In this document: positions 18,901-28,789 of the stretch, one piece after another
How positions within the stretch are numbered: position 1 is the stretch's first letter
Layout: each line of letters begins with the position of its first letter
Origin: Bacteroidales bacterium
GTDB taxonomy: Bacteria; Bacteroidota; Bacteroidia; Bacteroidales; Muribaculaceae
Length of the DNA: 64,000 nt
Reading direction: 5' to 3'
Assembly: GCA_014800795.1 (NCBI GenBank)
Contig: JAAVFL010000009.1
Span: 84,277 to 148,276 of the forward strand
Position numbers and translations under genes: made by a program
Notes under the pieces: model-generated
What the model saw: the letters and a program-made list of their open reading frames with translations, nothing else
What the model was told of the DNA's origin: nothing
Database searches by the model: none

Positions 18901-21690
18901 ATGAGACGAAAACTATTTTTATCTCTAATGACATCGGCAATGCTCCCCGCTATGGCTCAGACAGCTGTAGTAACCGGAAGCGTAATCGACGCCGATACCG
19001 GCAGCCCGATTCCAGGAGCTGTAATCACCATTAAGGATCAAGGAATAACAGTCACGGCAGGCCCTGCCGGCGATTTCCGCATCAGCAATGCCCGCCCCGG
19101 CGAGGTAGTGCTACTCATCGAAGCGCCGGGATATGACGGCTCGGCAGCCCAGACGCGTCTCTTCAACGATCAGAGCGTCAATGCCGGAGTACTCCGTCTA
19201 TATACCGATTTCGCCGATAACGAATTCATCCTCGACAACCAGACTGAACTCCTGATCGACGAATCGATCATGGACGATGAAAACGAATCGGCACAGGCTG
19301 TCGGGGCTCTCACAGGTTCAAACGACGATATATACTACAAGTTCACACGCTACGGCTACTCGCCCCTCTACTCCAACTACCGCGGCTACCAGAGCACATG
19401 GCAGGAGACCTACATCAACTCCCTCCCCATGAACGACCTTATCCGCGGCGGATTCTCATTCCAGCAGCTCGCAGGTATGACTTCGCGCGCATTCCGCAAC
19501 AGCACCGCTACAGTAGGCCTGGCATCGTCGGCCTACGGCTTCGGAGCCATCGGCGGCAGCCAGAACTTCAATACCACCACCGACACCTACGCCCCCGGCT
19601 TCAACGGCTCGCTGAGTTTCACCAACTCCAACTACAAATACCGCGCCATGGCAACCTACTCGACCGGTATGATGGACAACGGATTCGCATTCACGGTAAG
19701 CGCCATAGGCCGATTCGCCGACGAGGGTATAGTGCCCGGTACGTTCTACAACGCGGGAGGTCTCTTCTTCTCGGGCGAGAAAATGTTCAACCGCAACCAC
19801 TCGCTTACACTCACCGCATGGTGCAACCCCCGTCAGTATGCCAACGGTAAGGCTGTCGTGAAAGAGGTGTTCGACCTCACGGGCGACCACCTCTACAACC
19901 CCACGTGGGGTTGGCAGGACGGCAAGAAGCGCTCCGACAACATCCGCGAGAACTTTGACCCCACCGTAATGCTCAACTGGCTTTACAAAACAGAGAAAAC
20001 CGTTCTCAACACCGGTGTGGCAGCCCGCTGGGTTCACTTCGCCCGCACCCGCCTGAGCTACTTCAAGGGCAACGACACCCGCCCCGACTACTACAAGAAT
20101 CTCCCCTCCTACTACAGCAACCCCGCCGACAACTCAAACTACAACCCCGAGAAAGCCGCCTACTACACCGAACTCTGGAAGAACGATGAAAGCTTCCGGC
20201 AGCTCGATTGGGACGGCTTCTATCTCACCAACGAACTCAACAACATCCAGAACGAGACACTCCCCTACGACGAGCAGCTCGGATCGACCTACATGCAGCA
20301 GATGGAACACTCCAACCAGTTCAACTTCATCGTAGGCTCGACCATCAACCAGCGCCTGAACGATTACATGAGCCTTCAGGGAGGTGTTAACCTCAACTAC
20401 ACCCGCACAAGCGACTTCGCTACAGTAAAAGACCTCCTTGGCGGCCAGTTCTGGTACGATGTCGACGGATTCTCGGAGCGCGAAATCTACAACCCCGAGG
20501 CTTCGGCAGACATAATGCAGAACGACCTCAACAACCCCGACCGCCGCGCTGTCAAGGGTGACCGCATCGGATGGGATTACAACATCCACGCCCTCAAGGT
20601 GGAAGGATGGCTCCAGAACCAGATCAACCTCCCGAAATGGGACGTAAACTACGGTCTGAAAATGAACTACGAGCAGTTCTACCGCCACGGCAACATGCGC
20701 AACGGACGCGCTCCGGCCAACTCCTACGGCGACTCAAAGACAATCCATTTCGACGACGCCTCCGTAAAAGCCGGCGTGACATACAAACTCAACGGACGCA
20801 ACTACTTCACCCTCCAGGCCGAATACGGAACCGTTGCCCCTGTCATCAACGACGTTTACATCTCACCGCGCGTTAAAGACACTACGGTCGACAACGTTCA
20901 GAGCACACGCGTGTTCTCCGCCGACCTCCGCTATACCTGGAACTATCGCCGCTTCCGCGGTTCAATCTCGGCTTACTTCACCGACATGAGCAATGCACTC
21001 GAGCGCTACGGATTCTGGGACGAGAGCCTCAACGCTTTCTGTAACTTCGCCCTCAACGGCGTTCACCGCCAGTACAAAGGCATCGAACTCGGCATGGCAT
21101 ACCAGATCACTTCGTCGCTTCGCCTGAGCTTCGCCGGCAACTTCTCGCGCTACCGCTACGCCAACAACCCCATGGGCACACGCTCGGTCGAGAACGGCCT
21201 GCAGCCCGACCAGACCAACCAGTTCTACCTCAAGAACTACTACTGCACCTCTACGCCGCAGACCGCTTTCAACATCGCCGTGGCATACAACGCCCCTAAG
21301 ATGTGGTTCTTCAACGTAGACGCATCGTGGCTGGCCGACTACTACGTTCGTCTGGCATATCCGCGCCACCAGATCATCGACGGTCTGGCAGCTTACGCCG
21401 GATCGCCTGAGGAGCTCGACCGCCTCGTGTCGGAATTCACCGCCCAGGAGAAACTTCCCAACAACTGGGTAGTCAACGCCTCGGTAGGCAAGCTCATTTA
21501 TCTCAACCGCAAGGTGAGCCTCAACCTGAACGTATCGGTAAGCAACCTTATCAACAACCGCAACCTCATCACCCAGGCAACCGAGCAGTTCCGTATCGAC
21601 ACCAAATACTACAACCCGAACGCATTCCCCACAAAATACATGTACGCTCAGGGTATCAAGGTGTTCGTAAACGCAGGTATCCGCTTCTGA
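18901..21690 (+). CDS. TonB-dependent receptor with carboxypeptidase-regulatory-like N-terminal domain
   Basis: ORF 929 aa; signal peptide, TGSVIDADTGSPIPGAVITIKDQG, beta-barrel pattern, C-terminal VFVNAGIRF. Confidence 0.9.
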   Translation: MRRKLFLSLMTSAMLPAMAQTAVVTGSVIDADTGSPIPGAVITIKDQGITVTAGPAGDFRISNARPGEVVLLIEAPGYDGSAAQTRLFNDQSVNAGVLRLYTDFADNEFILDNQTELLIDESIMDDENESAQAVGALTGSNDDIYYKFTRYGYSPLYSNYRGYQSTWQETYINSLPMNDLIRGGFSFQQLAGMTSRAFRNSTATVGLASSAYGFGAIGGSQNFNTTTDTYAPGFNGSLSFTNSNYKYRAMATYSTGMMDNGFAFTVSAIGRFADEGIVPGTFYNAGGLFFSGEKMFNRNHSLTLTAWCNPRQYANGKAVVKEVFDLTGDHLYNPTWGWQDGKKRSDNIRENFDPTVMLNWLYKTEKTVLNTGVAARWVHFARTRLSYFKGNDTRPDYYKNLPSYYSNPADNSNYNPEKAAYYTELWKNDESFRQLDWDGFYLTNELNNIQNETLPYDEQLGSTYMQQMEHSNQFNFIVGSTINQRLNDYMSLQGGVNLNYTRTSDFATVKDLLGGQFWYDVDGFSEREIYNPEASADIMQNDLNNPDRRAVKGDRIGWDYNIHALKVEGWLQNQINLPKWDVNYGLKMNYEQFYRHGNMRNGRAPANSYGDSKTIHFDDASVKAGVTYKLNGRNYFTLQAEYGTVAPVINDVYISPRVKDTTVDNVQSTRVFSADLRYTWNYRRFRGSISAYFTDMSNALERYGFWDESLNAFCNFALNGVHRQYKGIELGMAYQITSSLRLSFAGNFSRYRYANNPMGTRSVENGLQPDQTNQFYLKNYYCTSTPQTAFNIAVAYNAPKMWFFNVDASWLADYYVRLAYPRHQIIDGLAAYAGSPEELDRLVSEFTAQEKLPNNWVVNASVGKLIYLNRKVSLNLNVSVSNLINNRNLITQATEQFRIDTKYYNPNAFPTKYMYAQGIKVFVNAGIRF

Positions 21691-21728
21691 TCCGGTAACC
21701 AAGTTCCAACCACAACAGAAACAGAACG

Positions 21729-23114
21729 ATGAAAAAATCAATAATATATATAGCAGCCCTATTCGCCGCCGCCGTCGGCTTCACTGCCTGCGACAACGAC
21801 TTCGAGATACCGCCCTATCAGGAAGCAGGCACCACCGGCGAGACCATAGCAGAGGCCAACACCACAATTGCCGAGCTTAAAGAAGCGTTCACACAGGATG
21901 TGGACTACTTCAACACCCCCATCGGCACAAAAGACAACGGCGAACACTACATAATCCGTGGCCGTGTCACCTCCAACACCCGCGCCGGCAACGTATTCAA
22001 GAAAGTCTGCGTAGAAGATGCCACCGGAGGCGTGATCTTCTCGGTAAACTCAAGCTACGTTTACCAGACCGCACCGTTCGGCCAGGAAATCATAGTTGAC
22101 TGTACCGGAATGTACTACGGTAACTACGGCGCCGGTGTGCAGATCGGTTCGCAACCTCAGGGCGCATCGGCGACTTCCGCCCCCGAACGTATGCCCGAGG
22201 ATATGTGGAAAGATCACGTGACCGCAATCGGCATCCCCGATCCTTCGAAAGTGACGGTTCACGAGGTTACCGTTCCCGAACTCAAGGACCTGTTCAACAA
22301 CCCCGAGACACGCCTCGAGTGGCAGGGATTGCTCGTGAAGATCAACGACTGCCGTTTCCAGAGCCCCGGCGTTCAGCTCGGCGTTGAAAACGCATCCAAC
22401 AACTCCGTTTACCTCACCGCAGCCGAAGGCGGCAACGCTACCATAGCCATCAACACCTCGGGATACTCGACCCTCTGGAACATCTACGCCCCATCGGGCA
22501 CCGGATCGGTTACCGGAGTACTCTCGCGCTACCGCAACGACTGGCAGCTCGCCCTCAACGATGCCGACGGCATCGGCGACACATTCAAGGCATGGGAACC
22601 CGGACCGGAGCCTATCTACTCCGAATCTTTCCAGACAAATATCGGTAAATTCACTATCGAGAACATCTCGCTGGCAGAAGCACTCACCTACGTATGGAGC
22701 CACGACAGCTACGGATATATGAAAGCATCGGCATACGTCGGTCAGAGCTATGCATCGGACTCATGGCTCATATCTCCGCTGCTCGACCTCTCGGAGGTTG
22801 AAGAGCCGGGTCTGACATTCGACCATTGCACCAACAAATTCCCCAGCCTCGACGTAGCCAAACAGCAGGTTTCTCTTGCCGTAAGAACCGAAGGTGGTGA
22901 ATGGAATACCGTAGCCATCCCTGAATGGTCAACCAACGCCGACTGGACATTCGTAAACTCCGGAAACATCGATCTTGCGGCATACAGCGGCAAGAAGATT
23001 CAGATAGGATTCCATTACACCAGCCAGAATGACGCTTCGGGCACATGGGAAGTGAAGAACTTCGCAATCACCGGTAAAGGAACCATTACCGTAACCGAGG
23101 CCACAGCAAACTAA
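21729..23114 (+). CDS. DUF5689 (OB-fold-like) lipoprotein with C-terminal beta-sandwich domain
   Basis: ORF; lipobox FTACDN; IIRGRVTSNTRAGNVFKKVCVEDATGGVIFSVN. Confidence 0.8.
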   Translation: MKKSIIYIAALFAAAVGFTACDNDFEIPPYQEAGTTGETIAEANTTIAELKEAFTQDVDYFNTPIGTKDNGEHYIIRGRVTSNTRAGNVFKKVCVEDATGGVIFSVNSSYVYQTAPFGQEIIVDCTGMYYGNYGAGVQIGSQPQGASATSAPERMPEDMWKDHVTAIGIPDPSKVTVHEVTVPELKDLFNNPETRLEWQGLLVKINDCRFQSPGVQLGVENASNNSVYLTAAEGGNATIAINTSGYSTLWNIYAPSGTGSVTGVLSRYRNDWQLALNDADGIGDTFKAWEPGPEPIYSESFQTNIGKFTIENISLAEALTYVWSHDSYGYMKASAYVGQSYASDSWLISPLLDLSEVEEPGLTFDHCTNKFPSLDVAKQQVSLAVRTEGGEWNTVAIPEWSTNADWTFVNSGNIDLAAYSGKKIQIGFHYTSQNDASGTWEVKNFAITGKGTITVTEATAN

Positions 23115-23143
23115 TCCCCCTCCCACACTAAGCAACTACAAAT

Positions 23144-26100
23144 ATGAAAATACTGAAATCAATATTTATCGGATTTGCTGCCATGGCAGCCCTGGGAGGG
23201 TTCACCGCCTGTCAGGACGACTTTGACACCCCCGATCTGCTGGAAAACGCTCCCAAAGCCGAGCTTACCCCCAACACCACGATTTACGAGTTCAAGCAGG
23301 CCTTCTGGATCGACGGCGAATCGAACTACGCCACCAAGGTAGGAACCAAGGAGAACGGCGACCACTACATCGTATCAGGCCGCGTGATCACCTCCGACTA
23401 TGCAGGCAACATCTACAAGAGCCTCGTGATCCAGGACGAGACCGCAGCCCTGCAGTTCTCCATCAACGCCTACAGCCTCTACCAGAAATACCGCGTGGGT
23501 CAGGAGATCGTCATCGACCTCACCGACCTTTATGCCGGCATGTATATGGGTCTGTTCCAGATCGGAGCCGAGGGCCACAGTTCGTCGGGTGCCGTACAGA
23601 CCTCCTACATGAGCGACGCACGCTTCTACAACCGCGCCCAGCTCAACGGTCTGCCTGAACCATCGAAAGTGATCGTGCATACCCTCGAGAACATGAGCGC
23701 ACCCGCCGCCGACAACATGCGCTGGCAGAGCGAGCTCGTGCGCTTCAACAACGTTACCGCCGAGCCACAGGAAACCAACCTCAACGACGAAGGTATCTAC
23801 AAACCCCTCTACACCTTCGGCATATATCACGAAAACTTCGACCAGGTTATCAACATCGACGGCACCGGCTACAAACTGCGCACAAGCGGCTACTCGAACT
23901 TCTACTACGAACTCATGCCCACCGAACCGTTCGATATCGAGACCCTTCTGTCGTACTACAACGGCGCATGGCAGCTCTACCTCATCGACTACGCAGGTGT
24001 GATGAACGCCGGAGATCCGACCATCCCCGCAGGGACCGAGAAGAACCCCTGGACCACCGATCAGGCTATCGAGAACATCGCCAACGGAGTGACAGCCTAC
24101 GGATGGACCAGCGGCTACATCGTGGGCACCGTGGCTCCCGAGGTTGAGAAAGTAACCTCCGACGAGGATATCGAATGGGGCGCGGAAGCCACCCTCGCCA
24201 ACACCGTGGTGATCGCTCCCTACGCCGAGTGCAAGAACTATCAGCAGTGCCTCATCGTACCTCTCCCCCAAAGCTCGGTAATGCGCCAGAAAGTAGCTCT
24301 CAAGGATAATCCCGGCAACCTCGGCAAGGTACTCGCCGTTCAGGGTACACCCGACAAATATATGGAAGCTTTCGGCATCACCGGCAACCTCGGAACCTCA
24401 GGCGAATTCAAACTCGAAGGGGTTGACCTCTCCGGCAACGGCGACGGCACCGAAGCCAGCCCCTACAACTGCGCACAGGTTATCGCCATGAACCCCTCGT
24501 CGACTACCGACGCCGTAGAATCGGGCGTATGGGTTCACGGCTACATCGTAGGCTACTATGAGAATTACGAAGCCCACTTCGAAACCTCGACCTCGCAGCG
24601 CGCCAACATCCTTATTTCCGATGTTCCCAACCCGACAGCCAAAGAGCAGTGTGTCTGCATTCAGCTTGTCGCCCAGACCGAAGTCCGCGAGAAACTCAAC
24701 CTTGTCGACAACAAGGGTATGCTCGGAAAAGAGGTTGCCGTACGCGGTGACGTGATGAAATACAACACACTTCCCGGCATCAAGAACACCGACGCTTACC
24801 GCGCCGAAGAAGGCGACACACCCACTCCTCCCGCTACCGACAACGACGGCACCGAAGCCAGCCCCTTCAACTGCGCCGAAGTTATCGCCATGAACCCCTC
24901 GTCGACCACCGACGCCGTAAAATCGAATGTATGGGTGGAAGGCTACATCGTAGGTTACTATGAAAACTACGAAGCCCACTTCGCTGTTTCAACCTCGCAG
25001 CGCGCCAACATCCTCATCTCCGATACTCCCAATCCTACCGACAAGTCGCAGACCGTATGCATTCAGCTTGTCGCCCAGACCAAAGTCCGCGAGAAACTCA
25101 ACCTCGTCGACAACCCCGGCAATCTCGGTAAGACGGTAGCCGTTCTCGGCGATATCATGAAGTACAATACCCTCCCGGGCGTAAAGAACACCACCTTCTA
25201 CAAGCTTGACGGCCAGGGAGGCGGCGACACTCCAACCCTCGGCGACAACCTCTATGAGGCTACCTTCAAGAGTTCTGACGAAGGATTTACCATCCACAAC
25301 ATCGAACTCGCATCGGCTCTCAGCTATGTATGGCAGCACGATGCATCCTACGGCTACATGAAAGCTTCGGCATACGTCGGCCAGAGCTACGCATCGAACT
25401 CATGGCTCGTATCGCCGTTGCTCGACCTTTCGGCCGCCCAGAATCCAGTGCTCACTTTCGACCACGTTACCAACAAGTTCCCCAGCCTCGCAACAGCAAA
25501 AAGTCAGGTTTCACTCGCCGTCAGCGTCGACGGCGCCGACTGGCAGACCGTTGCGATCCCCAACTGGAGCGACAACGCATCGTGGACATTCGTCAATTCA
25601 GGCGACATCGACCTGAGCGCATACGCAGGCAAAAAGATCAAGCTCGGCTTTCACTACACCAGCACCGACGGTGAATCAGGCACATGGGAGATCAAGAATC
25701 TTGCCATCAGCGGAACCGGATCCATAACCGCTACCGCCGACAGCAACTTCCCCGGCGGAGGCGACACCCCCGGAACCGGTGGTGACGAACCCACTCCCCC
25801 TACCCCTGCAGGCGACTACAAGGGCGACTTCAACAGCTTCAACGGCAGCGAACCCAAAAGCTCACCTTACGGCACATACACCAACGCTACCGGATGGACA
25901 GCCGACTGGAGCATCATCCTCGCCGGTCAGACTGCCGGATCGGCCGACAACAACCCCCGCTTCGGATTCATCGGCGACACCTCCACCATCGCAGTGTGCA
26001 TGAACGGTAACACCGAAAAGATCGGCAAGATCACATCGCCGGCTCTTACCGGTGGCATCCAGAACCTGTCGTTCAGCTACGGTTATCCATACAACGGCAC

Positions 26101-26314
26101 CAAGTATGCCTTCACTATCAATATCCTCCAGAACGGCTCAGTGGTGAAGACACAGACCGTAACCGACGATGCTCCCGAGAAAGGTAAAGCCTACAGCTTC
26201 ACAATGGAGGTTGGCGTATCGGGCGACTTCTCGATAGAGATTGTCAACGACTGCCCCTCAGAAGCCAATAAGAACGGCGACCGCGTGGCAATCTGGAATC
26301 TTACCTGGGATTAA
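23144..26314 (+). CDS. DUF5689 lipoprotein with tandem DUF6359-like modules
   Basis: ORF 1056 aa; FTACQDD lipobox; IVSGRVITSDYAGNIYKSLVIQDETAALQFSIN; two near-identical GTEASPxNCAxVIAMNPSSTTDAV modules. Confidence 0.82.
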   Translation: MKILKSIFIGFAAMAALGGFTACQDDFDTPDLLENAPKAELTPNTTIYEFKQAFWIDGESNYATKVGTKENGDHYIVSGRVITSDYAGNIYKSLVIQDETAALQFSINAYSLYQKYRVGQEIVIDLTDLYAGMYMGLFQIGAEGHSSSGAVQTSYMSDARFYNRAQLNGLPEPSKVIVHTLENMSAPAADNMRWQSELVRFNNVTAEPQETNLNDEGIYKPLYTFGIYHENFDQVINIDGTGYKLRTSGYSNFYYELMPTEPFDIETLLSYYNGAWQLYLIDYAGVMNAGDPTIPAGTEKNPWTTDQAIENIANGVTAYGWTSGYIVGTVAPEVEKVTSDEDIEWGAEATLANTVVIAPYAECKNYQQCLIVPLPQSSVMRQKVALKDNPGNLGKVLAVQGTPDKYMEAFGITGNLGTSGEFKLEGVDLSGNGDGTEASPYNCAQVIAMNPSSTTDAVESGVWVHGYIVGYYENYEAHFETSTSQRANILISDVPNPTAKEQCVCIQLVAQTEVREKLNLVDNKGMLGKEVAVRGDVMKYNTLPGIKNTDAYRAEEGDTPTPPATDNDGTEASPFNCAEVIAMNPSSTTDAVKSNVWVEGYIVGYYENYEAHFAVSTSQRANILISDTPNPTDKSQTVCIQLVAQTKVREKLNLVDNPGNLGKTVAVLGDIMKYNTLPGVKNTTFYKLDGQGGGDTPTLGDNLYEATFKSSDEGFTIHNIELASALSYVWQHDASYGYMKASAYVGQSYASNSWLVSPLLDLSAAQNPVLTFDHVTNKFPSLATAKSQVSLAVSVDGADWQTVAIPNWSDNASWTFVNSGDIDLSAYAGKKIKLGFHYTSTDGESGTWEIKNLAISGTGSITATADSNFPGGGDTPGTGGDEPTPPTPAGDYKGDFNSFNGSEPKSSPYGTYTNATGWTADWSIILAGQTAGSADNNPRFGFIGDTSTIAVCMNGNTEKIGKITSPALTGGIQNLSFSYGYPYNGTKYAFTINILQNGSVVKTQTVTDDAPEKGKAYSFTMEVGVSGDFSIEIVNDCPSEANKNGDRVAIWNLTWD
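24443..25220 (+). repeat. Tandem ~402-bp intragenic duplication (DUF6359-like modules); right end approximate
   Basis: GACGGCACCGAAGCC... at 24443 and again at 24845, nearly identical for most of the module. Confidence 0.85.
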
Positions 26315-26321
26315 CACAATT

Positions 26322-26390
26322 CCTCCGCCTGAAAAATATCCGGTGACAGCGCCAAAATGGCACTGTCACCGGATATTTTTCAGGCGGAGG
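26322..26390 (+). terminator. 28-bp perfect stem-loop after the DUF5689 gene
   Basis: CCTCCGCCTGAAAAATATCCGGTGACAG-cgccaaaatggca-CTGTCACCGGATATTTTTCAGGCGGAGG. Confidence 0.8.
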
Positions 26391-26570
26391 GTAAGATGTA
26401 AGGAATAAGTCAACCAATCATGGCATCACTTGATGCTACCGCACTTCTTTGCTTCTCAACTTATCTATCTCCCCTTATCTGCCACCGGACAAATTGCCAC
26501 CGGAAAGCCGCGAATCCTCAAAAAATGCAAAAAAGACAGTAAGAATGTTTGCAGAATGAGAAAAAAGACC

Positions 26571-26578
26571 TACATTTG
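26571..26578 (+). promoter_or_regulatory. Bacteroidetes -7 box TACATTTG with long (~200 nt) leader
   Basis: TAnnTTTG upstream of the 26787 CDS. Confidence 0.45.
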
Positions 26579-26786
26579 CAACGTGTTAAAAAAATATGCT
26601 GTAAAACATCTGCCTACAGGTTGTTACAACCTCAAAATCTTTCATTTTTAAACACTTTGTTCAAAAATGACTTAAAAATCAAAACCATCAATTGAGCCGC
26701 AAGGCATCCTTCAGGCAGACATTCAGCCACATAAGATACTTCCAAGGATATTCTATCTCTTTAAACATATAAATATTAAAATCAGC

Positions 26787-28226
26787 ATGAAGAAATTCTA
26801 CACATTGATTCTTGCCGTAACCGTTGCTTTCGCCGCATCGGCAACATCTGCTCTGGGCAAAGTCGAAAGGACCGCCCTCAAGGCAAACCCCACTTTCTCC
26901 GTGAATAAGGTGGCTGCTGCCAAAGCGCCCGCAACCAATCTTCAGGGCGTGGAGAAAGAAACCGCTAATTCCGCAGCCCGCATCAAACCCACGCAGAGCT
27001 GGGAAGATTATGGCACTGTCACCTATACCGAAGCTCTCATGACTTCATTCGGAGGTGATGCTCAGGATCTTGAAGTAACCATCCAGATCGACGAAAGTAA
27101 TTCCAACCATTTCCGCCTCGTCAATCCCTACAAGAACTATAACAACATCTTTGAGGATGTTAAGATTGACGACACTACCGACTATTATATGGAATTCACC
27201 ATCACCGGCGATTACGTAACCTTCGAAAACACTAAGATAGGCCTTTCCGTACAGGATGAAGACGGCTCTTGGCTTCCCATCGGATTCTCCACACAGGCAG
27301 CCGGTATGATTGACGCATTTGGAATCACCGCCGATGTACTCGCATCTGTTTACCCCGATGCAGTCGGAATCATTGAAAACAATGTTATTACATATCCTGC
27401 TTTCCTCACCGATGAGGATCCCGATACCGGTAAAGTAGAGAAATACTACAACTTCCTCATCTGGGTAGGAAGCGATGATGACATCTGGGCAGGCGGTAAC
27501 ATGGACGGTTCTTTCCAGATTATAATGCCCGGCGGCGTAGCAGATCCCAATGCAGGTTGGAAAAACTGCGGAGAAGGCACACTTACCGATGGTCTCCTCT
27601 GCAACTTCTTCAATAACGTAGATCCCCAGACCATGACTGTAAGCTTCCAGCAATCAACAAGAGTCGACGGAGTTTACCGCATCATCAATCCCTACAGCAC
27701 CTGGCAGTCACCTTACACGGATGTTACCTACAACAATTCCGTTACCCGTTACATGGTTATCCACTGCGAAGAAGCTCCATACGTATGGGTTGAAGACTTC
27801 GCTCTCGGCCTTGTAATTACTGACGAAGGTGAAATCAAAGCGACCTCACAGTTGGGTGAATTATGTCAGAAATACGGAGCCGAAACAGTCGCATCAGTTT
27901 ATCCCGAGGGAGTCGCCACAATGGAAGGAAGAACTATTACATATGGGCCTACCATGGAAGCGGAAATTAGTGCCGGTGAGATCGAGACACTCCCCAACTG
28001 GCTCGGATACATCAACGAAGCTGACGGATATTTCGGAGGCACCACATACCCGATGGTTATCGAACTTCCCGATCCCGCAGGTATCAATGATGCAGTTGCC
28101 GACTTCGACAACAACGCTCCGGTTGAATACTTCAATCTTCAGGGTGTGCGCGTAGCAAACCCCGCTGCCGGTGAACTCGTAATCAAGCGTCAGGGTGCCA
28201 ACGTAAGCAAAACCGTTGTCCGCTAA
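26787..28226 (+). CDS. Secreted protein with two internal repeat domains and a sorting-like C-terminal tail
   Basis: ORF; signal peptide; SWEDYGTVTYTEALMTSFF-type and GWKNCGEGTLTDGLLCNFF repeats; tail EYFNLQGVRVANPAAGELVIKRQGANVSKTVVR. Confidence 0.75.
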   Translation: MKKFYTLILAVTVAFAASATSALGKVERTALKANPTFSVNKVAAAKAPATNLQGVEKETANSAARIKPTQSWEDYGTVTYTEALMTSFGGDAQDLEVTIQIDESNSNHFRLVNPYKNYNNIFEDVKIDDTTDYYMEFTITGDYVTFENTKIGLSVQDEDGSWLPIGFSTQAAGMIDAFGITADVLASVYPDAVGIIENNVITYPAFLTDEDPDTGKVEKYYNFLIWVGSDDDIWAGGNMDGSFQIIMPGGVADPNAGWKNCGEGTLTDGLLCNFFNNVDPQTMTVSFQQSTRVDGVYRIINPYSTWQSPYTDVTYNNSVTRYMVIHCEEAPYVWVEDFALGLVITDEGEIKATSQLGELCQKYGAETVASVYPEGVATMEGRTITYGPTMEAEISAGEIETLPNWLGYINEADGYFGGTTYPMVIELPDPAGINDAVADFDNNAPVEYFNLQGVRVANPAAGELVIKRQGANVSKTVVR

Positions 28227-28279
28227 CATATTCCGCAGACAATATCAGCCCCCATCTATCGGCTGATACCCGATAAAAG

Positions 28280-28315
28280 AAGTAGCTGTGTCAAGATAAA
28301 CTGACACAGCTACTT
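28280..28315 (+). terminator. Stem-loop with GCTGTGTCA/TGACACAGC core
   Basis: AAGTAGCTGTGTCA-agataaac-TGACACAGCTACTT. Confidence 0.75.
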
Positions 28316-28544
28316 TTGTATCCGGATGTATAGAAAACACTCCCGCATATGCCATCTGAACCGCTCTTACACTGCATCATCTTCCTGCATATGACCGGGT
28401 AAAGGTATTCTTTGTTATAAACTTCGGACTTCCGGTGCCAGCAGAAACTCGTTCCATCCCATAATGGAAACAACGGTGAATATTTTTAAGCCGCACTGAG
28501 TAATATTTCACATACGCTGATAATCAGGTTTTACAGAAAATGAG

Positions 28545-28552
28545 TACATTTG
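28545..28552 (+). promoter_or_regulatory. Candidate -7 box TACATTTG reading into the repeat element and HipA-like pair
   Basis: TAnnTTTG 17 nt before repeat copy A; no clear -33 element seen. Confidence 0.4.
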
Positions 28553-28568
28553 CATAGTCTATACACAG

Positions 28569-28789
28569 ATAAGTAAGTCATGAAAATTATTACGTATAAT
28601 ATACTTAACAGGACTTTATATCATCAGCGACATCCTTTCGCCGGATTTTACCCTTATCTTCAGTCTTTTTCGACAAGCTCAAAAGCGCAGGCGATAACGT
28701 GTAGCTCGCTACACTCCTTCATCTTCGGGCAAAATCCGACTGAAACTTTGCTCACGGATAATATAAAATAATTTCCACGACTTACTTAT
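28569..28789. repeat. Structured repeat with terminal inverted repeats (MITE-like), copy A
   Basis: ATAAGTAAGTCATGAAAATTATT ... AATAATTTCCACGACTTACTTAT termini; internal GCCGGATTTTACCC/GGGCAAAATCCGAC arms; core shared in opposite orientation with copy B at 63881. Confidence 0.85.

Noticed and set aside
26430-26651. 73-aa ORF upstream of the 26787 gene
   Set aside because: Overlaps a pyrimidine-rich octad tract and a promoter box; low-complexity composition.
28580-28771. 63-aa plus-strand ORF within the structured repeat
   Set aside because: Lies wholly within the inverted-repeat element; no protein-like motif. The minus-strand core frame MKECSELHVIACAFELVEKD is more conserved but may reflect nucleotide-level conservation only.
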